This document shows, piece after piece, positions 58,682-64,000 of a stretch of DNA of 64,000 nt. The first letter of the stretch is position 1. Each line of letters starts with the position of its first letter. The stretch is from Vallitaleaceae bacterium 9-2 (GTDB lineage Bacteria > Bacillota > Clostridia > Lachnospirales > Vallitaleaceae). A program made the position numbers and the translations under genes. Location of the stretch: contig CP121691.1 in the NCBI GenBank assembly GCA_038396585.1, positions 2,542,001-2,606,000 of the forward strand, given 5' to 3'. Under the pieces are notes generated by a model. That model made no database searches and was not told the DNA's origin. It saw only the letters and a list, made by a program, of their open reading frames with translations.

Positions 58682-61600
58682 CTACACTGATTGAATTAAT
58701 AGTTGTCCAACACCTACTTGGTACCCACTAAATCCATAATTAACTTTTTGCTCTTTCGTTACCAATATCAACGGCAACCGTTTTTCCATCATGTTCAACC
58801 CATGATAATAAGGTTCAATCGCATACTCCTCATCCACAATGATCTCTAGGGACGGCACTGCTGCTAGCGCCTTATTAAGCGTTGGGTCTTGCTTACACTG
58901 TTGCTTAGGGATATGTAGCACAATGGTTGCATCCATTTTTTCATATACTTTGGCATGTTCAATAATTTCATTTAATAAGTGTTCTGTCGGTTCTTCACCT
59001 GGTGCGAGCCAACAAAGTATGGATGCTTTTCCTGCTCTTTTTTCATGTTGGGTTAGCAAAGGTAAATCTGCTTTTTCGCCACTGGCAGGCATCAACCCAA
59101 TCTGCTGCGTCCACTTTTTGTCTTTTTTGATTGTAAAGTAGTAGGCGCGAACATGGTTGGATTCATCTACACTTCGATTGGTTGTAACGAGTCGATATGC
59201 ACCTGGTTCAAGTCGAAGCTCAAATTCCGGGTTTTCTTGGGGCCAGATTCCCTCTTCATAGTCCAGTGTCCGATAATATCCTTCCTCAAGCTTTCCTATA
59301 GTAAACTGATGGTAGTATTTTAATGGTTGTCCATCATCCGTTGATAAGCTTAAAGTTCCCATTGCTTTTTTCTTTGTGTCATGGGTTTCATCCAAGAGAT
59401 GCCATTGGTTTTCATGATAATAACAAAGCTTTCCGTCGGTTTGGTTGATTTTCGCCGCAATCCCCAGCGTACGTGCTATGGCGACAAAAAGTATCTTATG
59501 GGATATTGCATTGCCTCCGCCATATGTCAAAACACCCACTGGTGATGTGTTTAAATTAGAGTATTCTGCATCATCGTACTTTCGGATGTGATTATCAATC
59601 CATTGCTTAATCGTCGCCGGACATTCTTTAAACCTTCTTTTTTGCTCTTCTTGGAAAAAATCACGAATAAAAACCCTGTAAGGCGTGATCATCTCAATCC
59701 ATATTCTTGGGTTAAGGACATTCCTTGTGTATATGGATTCATCAAAGGCTTCCTTGTACCCATACGCTTCAACAAAATGTTCTCGAAGAATTGGTGTTGT
59801 TATATCGCTTAAATCCTTTTGTGGCAATGCTTGAAGCATTTTTATTTTCCATTGAAGCTCCTGCGCTTGTTCAATCGGTGCATCAAAGTAAAATTCTCGA
59901 AGGAAACATTCAATTTCTTTATAGTTCCCCCTTGCTTTCATGAGCAGGTGGGCAACTTCTTCCTCATTGCCGTTAAAGCCATTGAGTTTCTCTTTCCAGT
60001 TTTTTTCGTTGTAAAAAGTAGCTTCATATGCACGACGTTTTTTCACAGCTATCTCAACACGCCGAGCATGCTCTTTTTGCTGCGCCGCAGACAATGCTTC
60101 TTCCGTTTTTACGCCGCCCTTTGGCGGTACAAAAATCCATTCTTTGACCTTTAATTCATCATGACTTATCGGATGTAACGTCAGCTCTATAGTATGTTCT
60201 TTACGGATGTCAACTTTTTTATATCCGACCGCTCCGCCATTATAGGCATATACCATCAAATCTCCTAAACCTGTAACAAATTCTACGTCTCCATTTGCAT
60301 TGGTTTCTAAGGTGGTAATGGGATAAAACTCACTGTAATTGACCACTTCAAACCTAACCTTTGCACCCTCAACAGGCAAACTATCTTCATCTAAAACTTT
60401 AACCGATATACTTTTGGTTTTTGCATAATGCTCAAGCACATTAATCTCTGTCATTCTAGGCGTCTGTCGCGTAATTGTCTCTCCTGAGCATACATCCGAT
60501 AACACTCTGTTATGGATAAGCATAGCTTTTGATGCCGGTAAGCGAAACCACCCTCGATTTAACTCCATCTCAGGTTCACAAGCGCCTAAGTATTTCCAGC
60601 CTTCTTCTGTCAGCACCTCCACCCATGCATGATTGTCATCACAGTGGCTCCATCTTGGTGCATAACATTGTCTAGCAGGGATTGCAACACTTCTAAGTGC
60701 AGCTACTACAAAAGTTGATTCTTCTCCACACCGCCCAAAAGCATTTTTAATCGTTGTCAATGGTGATCCCGTCCTTTGATTTGTGGCTTGATACGTCGCC
60801 TTTTCAAAGCACCAATAGTTGATTGCAATTGCCGCTTCTTTCATGCTTAGTCCTTGAATAATCGGCATAAGTTCCTCAAAAAACATCCCACTATAAAACT
60901 CAATGTGTTCATTATTGATTCTGTATTGCAATACATAGTTTAAAAAATCGCTTTTTTTGATTGTGTCGCCCCAAGGCATCTGTCTTTTTGCCTTTAATCC
61001 ATGGCGCACGAAGTTTAAAATGAATGTATGCGAATAATCGGCTATATCAGACAGCGGCATATATGCGTACAAAAACTCCATACATTCGCGTTCACTTTTT
61101 GACATTGTTTTTATTAATGACATCGGCAATGTTCGCATTTTTTGTTCATAGACGTCAAATCCAATACTCTCAATTTTTCCATCGTCATATAAAAGTATTT
61201 TTTCATTGCTTGATGGGGATATTTGTGACAACAAAAAGCTATTGGATGTTACTTCAATCTTTGGAATAACCTCTCCGAGTAATCCTTGATCTAATTGGGA
61301 TAGCCTGTCTGTAAAAAAACCTTCCTCATCATAAAACTTATGCATCGCATAATAGCATCGCCGCAAATTCCATTTAACTTTCTCCACTTCAGGAACGCCA
61401 TATTTTTCATCTTCATTTACAAAGAAAACAAAACCCCAAAGTTCTGGATAATGGATATTTATAAGCCCCGTCGGCGCCCAAACCCAGTTTTCTTCTGGAT
61501 GGTCTTTTTTTACATAAGCTCCACTTTCAGTATCTACATGCCATTGTACCCTTGAAAAATTCACACGGTAATACTCACCACAAACAGGCGGCCTCTTTGA

Positions 61601-62155
61601 CTGGCTTCGTTCTATTAATGCGTGAAAAGGGACGACGACTTCAACGGACCAATATGCATTTTCTTCACTAATTTGATTTAGCCGCCCTTTTATTGCCACT
61701 TGCGAACGTAAGCCTTTAATGTCCCATCCATTTAAAGGTTCTGCACCTCTATCGCGGTATGGCTTATTCAAAAACAAATCCCACACTGTATTAAGTGCAT
61801 TCATCTCAAATTCGAAATATCCATGAGTATCTGAGTCCGGATCAATAAATATCTCAAAATCATTATCATAAAAAATGACACTGTCTCTTTCCGTCAAGTT
61901 CGCCCATATTTCTTGTCCATGCAACACAGCTGCAAAATAGAAGTTCTCTTCATCCCATTGCATCTTTGCTTGCGTTTCATAAAATGGTGGCTCTTTTTTA
62001 TCACCTTCAATGTCCACAAATGCATTGGTAAAAGGGATGTCATCCCAAAACTCTTTAAAAATATTACCATCAAGGGAAAAAGGTTTTGTTCGCCGTTTAC
62101 AATAATATACCGGTGGGTTAAATTCTATATCCGGTACAGGAATTCTATAGTCCAT
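58682..62155 (-). CDS. Giant CBM9-like / transglutaminase-like (PNGase-fold) protein
   Basis: This 1157-residue protein has no signal peptide. Residues about 20-245 resemble a CBM9-type beta-sandwich (FYFAAVLHGQEIWA, NDFEIFIDPDSD, YFEFEMNALNTVWDLF). Residues about 400-545 form a transglutaminase-like core: Cys476 in FGRCGEES, His509 in DDNHAWVEV, and Glu527 in ACEPE where Asp is usual. The layout matches eukaryotic peptide:N-glycanase (GRCGE, DHVW, CDP). About 582-660 is an Ig/carboxypeptidase-regulatory-like domain. About 845-925 looks like a second, degenerate copy of the transglutaminase fold (YGGGNAISHKILFVAIARTL) lacking the Cys. The last 120 residues are unassigned. It lies 10 bp after the fucosidase gene. 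Deglycosylation of glycopeptides is inference. Confidence 0.8.
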   Translation of the reverse strand: MDYRIPVPDIEFNPPVYYCKRRTKPFSLDGNIFKEFWDDIPFTNAFVDIEGDKKEPPFYETQAKMQWDEENFYFAAVLHGQEIWANLTERDSVIFYDNDFEIFIDPDSDTHGYFEFEMNALNTVWDLFLNKPYRDRGAEPLNGWDIKGLRSQVAIKGRLNQISEENAYWSVEVVVPFHALIERSQSKRPPVCGEYYRVNFSRVQWHVDTESGAYVKKDHPEENWVWAPTGLINIHYPELWGFVFFVNEDEKYGVPEVEKVKWNLRRCYYAMHKFYDEEGFFTDRLSQLDQGLLGEVIPKIEVTSNSFLLSQISPSSNEKILLYDDGKIESIGFDVYEQKMRTLPMSLIKTMSKSERECMEFLYAYMPLSDIADYSHTFILNFVRHGLKAKRQMPWGDTIKKSDFLNYVLQYRINNEHIEFYSGMFFEELMPIIQGLSMKEAAIAINYWCFEKATYQATNQRTGSPLTTIKNAFGRCGEESTFVVAALRSVAIPARQCYAPRWSHCDDNHAWVEVLTEEGWKYLGACEPEMELNRGWFRLPASKAMLIHNRVLSDVCSGETITRQTPRMTEINVLEHYAKTKSISVKVLDEDSLPVEGAKVRFEVVNYSEFYPITTLETNANGDVEFVTGLGDLMVYAYNGGAVGYKKVDIRKEHTIELTLHPISHDELKVKEWIFVPPKGGVKTEEALSAAQQKEHARRVEIAVKKRRAYEATFYNEKNWKEKLNGFNGNEEEVAHLLMKARGNYKEIECFLREFYFDAPIEQAQELQWKIKMLQALPQKDLSDITTPILREHFVEAYGYKEAFDESIYTRNVLNPRIWIEMITPYRVFIRDFFQEEQKRRFKECPATIKQWIDNHIRKYDDAEYSNLNTSPVGVLTYGGGNAISHKILFVAIARTLGIAAKINQTDGKLCYYHENQWHLLDETHDTKKKAMGTLSLSTDDGQPLKYYHQFTIGKLEEGYYRTLDYEEGIWPQENPEFELRLEPGAYRLVTTNRSVDESNHVRAYYFTIKKDKKWTQQIGLMPASGEKADLPLLTQHEKRAGKASILCWLAPGEEPTEHLLNEIIEHAKVYEKMDATIVLHIPKQQCKQDPTLNKALAAVPSLEIIVDEEYAIEPYYHGLNMMEKRLPLILVTKEQKVNYGFSGYQVGVGQLLIQSV

Positions 62156-62165
62156 CGCTTACCTC

Positions 62166-63452
62166 CTAATTATGGGTGACAACCGCTCCTGAACCCCCAT
62201 ACATATCTATCTTGCCTTCAAGTTCTAGTTTTACGACTGTTGTATTTTTATGACAGTCTTCTTTTGTCAAATCAATCCACGTTGTCCCTGGAATATTAAA
62301 CCAAGGTACACCTCCATGAATATCATAAGTTAGCTCCTTGCCAGAATGGAGCACACTGACTTTTTTGATTTTATTGCATAACCCTTTTAGACAGATCGAC
62401 TCTTTAGGTTCATCATGTACAAACAGATATAATGTCTCCTCATCTTCTGAAAGTGTTGAGCCTCCAGGATAGTACCGGGTCATCACGCCATCATGCGTTC
62501 CAAAAATCGCTTCCTCATGTGCTTTAACCCATTCACCTAGTCCCAAAAGTAATTGTTGCTCCTGTTCAACAATCGTTCCATCTTCCATCGGTCCAATATC
62601 CAAGAGCATATTGCCTCCCATACTAATACAATCACAGAACATATGTATAATTTGATTCAAAGATTTATAATGCTTATCTCTGTCAATATATCCCCAGGAA
62701 TCATTGACCGTCGTACAAAATTCCCATGGTCCATCCGGTCTTGTTATTGGAAGCCCTTGTTCCGGCGTCTTATAATCTCCATACCCACATAATCTTGAGT
62801 TGACGATTAGATCTTGGTTATAGGATTTTAAATACGCCTTAAATTCAGGAAGTCCCCATTGTTCTGCACTTCTTTCCCAGTCACCATCGAACCAGACCAA
62901 ATCCACTTTTCCATAGTTTCCAAGAACTTCACCTAATTGATTGCGATTAAACGCCATAAAGCGCTCCCATGCCTTCGTGTCTTGCTTGCCATCTGTCGGG
63001 CCACTGTATCTATTGGCATTTTCTAAATCCTTAGGTACTTTTCCACCTTCATAGACACTTGCATAATCTGGATGCGACCAATCTATTAGCGAATAATACA
63101 TACCAACACGTATATCTTTTTCTCGCAAAGCTTGTGCATACTCTTTAACGATATCACGTTTTGCAGGCGTTTTTTTCATAACACTTAAGTCACTATGCTT
63201 TGTATCAAAAAGAGCTACCCCATCATGATGTTTTGTCGTAAGTACGGCATACTTTGCCCCAGATTTTTCAATAAGATCTGCCCATTTTTTTGCATCAAAG
63301 TTTTTGGCACTAAACCGTTCTAATTGTGACATATACTGATCATAAGGCACTCGGTCATGGTAAAACGACCACGATTCAGACACACTGTCTACAGCGTAAA
63401 TCCCATAGTGAATAAATATCCCAAGTTTTGCTTGTTCAAACCATTTATGCAT
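62166..63452 (-). CDS. GH29 alpha-L-fucosidase
   Basis: This 428-residue enzyme has the family signatures KLGIFIHYGIYAVDSVSESW, YAVLTTKHHDGVALFDTKHS and the nucleophile Asp in VDLVWFDGDWE, then a C-terminal beta domain. It releases alpha-fucose, for example from the core or antennae of glycans. There is no signal peptide. Its first 8 bases overlap the end of the aminopeptidase gene, so translation is coupled. Confidence 0.94.
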   Translation of the reverse strand: MHKWFEQAKLGIFIHYGIYAVDSVSESWSFYHDRVPYDQYMSQLERFSAKNFDAKKWADLIEKSGAKYAVLTTKHHDGVALFDTKHSDLSVMKKTPAKRDIVKEYAQALREKDIRVGMYYSLIDWSHPDYASVYEGGKVPKDLENANRYSGPTDGKQDTKAWERFMAFNRNQLGEVLGNYGKVDLVWFDGDWERSAEQWGLPEFKAYLKSYNQDLIVNSRLCGYGDYKTPEQGLPITRPDGPWEFCTTVNDSWGYIDRDKHYKSLNQIIHMFCDCISMGGNMLLDIGPMEDGTIVEQEQQLLLGLGEWVKAHEEAIFGTHDGVMTRYYPGGSTLSEDEETLYLFVHDEPKESICLKGLCNKIKKVSVLHSGKELTYDIHGGVPWFNIPGTTWIDLTKEDCHKNTTVVKLELEGKIDMYGGSGAVVTHN

Positions 63453-64000
63453 AATATAATCTCCTCTTATTTAACCAGTGATATAACGAAAAAATTCCAA
63501 TTCCCGATGCCACATCTTTTGAATACGCATCCACTATAGGGTATTGTATCGCTGTTGCAGCAATATCTATATGTAGCCAAGGTGTTTGTTGTATAAATTC
63601 TTGCAAGAACATAGCAGCCGCTATGGTTGAAGGTTTTCCTCCATTTTTTAAGTCTGCAATCGGTGAAAGAATTTGTTCTTTATACCTATCATCTAAAGGC
63701 AACTGCCAAAAGTCCTCTCCCACTGTTTCACCACTTTGAATAAATTCTTGAACCAGCTCTTGCTTATTTCCAAAAACCGGAGTATACAAGCTTCCAAAAC
63801 ATGTAGCTGTAGCCCCTGTTAATGTCGCTATATCTACAACTGCATCCAACGTATAGTTGCCTTGTATATAAGTGAGTGCATCGGCCAAAGTCAATCGCCC
63901 TTCTGCATCTGTATTGACAACTTCAATCGTTTTATTTGCCAAAGATGTAATAACATCACCAGGTATAAAACTGTTTCCATCCAGAATATTCTCGCATACT
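63445..64000 (-). CDS. M17 leucyl aminopeptidase, C-terminal part (cut by window edge)
   Basis: The visible 184 residues are the C-terminal half of an M17 metallopeptidase. VNTDAEGRLTLADAL is the family signature with metal ligands, and the sequence continues upstream in frame as NILDGNSFIPGDVITSLAN to the edge. The family is about 500 residues and has two metal ions. It trims peptides in the cytoplasm. Its overlap with the fucosidase gene places it in the glycan operon, which fits processing of the peptide part of glycopeptides. Confidence 0.92.
   Translation of the reverse strand, partial: VCENILDGNSFIPGDVITSLANKTIEVVNTDAEGRLTLADALTYIQGNYTLDAVVDIATLTGATATCFGSLYTPVFGNKQELVQEFIQSGETVGEDFWQLPLDDRYKEQILSPIADLKNGGKPSTIAAAMFLQEFIQQTPWLHIDIAATAIQYPIVDAYSKDVASGIGIFSLYHWLNKRRLYYA

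Noticed and set aside
1-64000. CRISPR arrays, tRNA or rRNA genes, insertion sequences, prophage
   Set aside because: None recognised by eye: no regular spaced repeats, no transposase or integrase frames, no tRNA-like cloverleaf or rRNA sequence.

Overview
The window is AT-rich bacterial chromosomal DNA with the gene content of an anaerobic, motile, Gram-positive Clostridia-type organism (Lachnospirales/Vallitaleaceae-like by impression; not proven). Supporting signs are strong AGGAGG-type ribosome binding sites, lipobox lipoproteins, a T-box leader, a yybP-ykoY leader, a B. subtilis-type PhoP box, ferredoxin-linked indolepyruvate oxidoreductase, chemoreceptors, AsnA and meso-diaminopimelate dehydrogenase. 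I found 46 protein genes, two of them cut by the window edges. All but six (AraC, CaCA exchanger, LysR, TrpXYZ-like) are on the minus strand. I saw no rRNA, tRNA, insertion sequence, prophage or CRISPR array.

Layout. 1-5063: a GH65 disaccharide phosphorylase (cut at the left edge) behind a MalEFG-type sugar importer, with a divergent AraC regulator. 5064-8770: a Mn2+-type riboswitch and CaCA exchanger, convergent with an mreB-like/DEAD-box helicase pair. 8731-12570: an aldo/keto reductase and a CoA-disulfide-reductase/rhodanese fusion, divergent from a LysR regulator. 12527-18336: a BvgS-like hybrid kinase with an HD-GYP response regulator, a DUF438/hemerythrin/PAS protein and a membrane-anchored nuclease. 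18409-23613: pstS-pstC-pstA followed by a chemoreceptor where pstB would be expected, under a PhoP box. 23614-27820: ddh, a chemoreceptor and asnA as one likely transcription unit. 27824-38640: a MukBEF/Wadjet-like SMC operon (jetABC-like, no jetD) that appears to read into an MFS transporter, an rRNA methyltransferase, a lipid kinase and a small alarmone synthetase. 38727-41802: promoter, T-box leader and a tryptophan-type ABC importer. 41814-48793: symporter, two phenylacetate-CoA ligases flanking IorAB, and an ACT protein. 48861-51869: a PAS-GGDEF-HD-GYP protein. 51944-64000: a glycoconjugate-degradation locus with aminopeptidase, alpha-fucosidase, a giant CBM9/transglutaminase-like protein, LacI regulator, GH130, GH38 alpha-mannosidase and sulfatase.

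How the parts work together. The right-hand locus looks like an intracellular system for dismantling imported glycopeptides: none of its enzymes has a signal peptide, and exoglycosidases, a PNGase/transglutaminase-fold protein and a leucyl aminopeptidase sit together. The T-box-controlled importer converges on a gene set that would oxidise indolepyruvate and other aryl-pyruvates to aryl-acetyl-CoA, which suggests aromatic amino acid uptake next to aromatic amino acid fermentation. Phosphate import, chemotaxis and c-di-GMP signalling genes fill the middle of the window.
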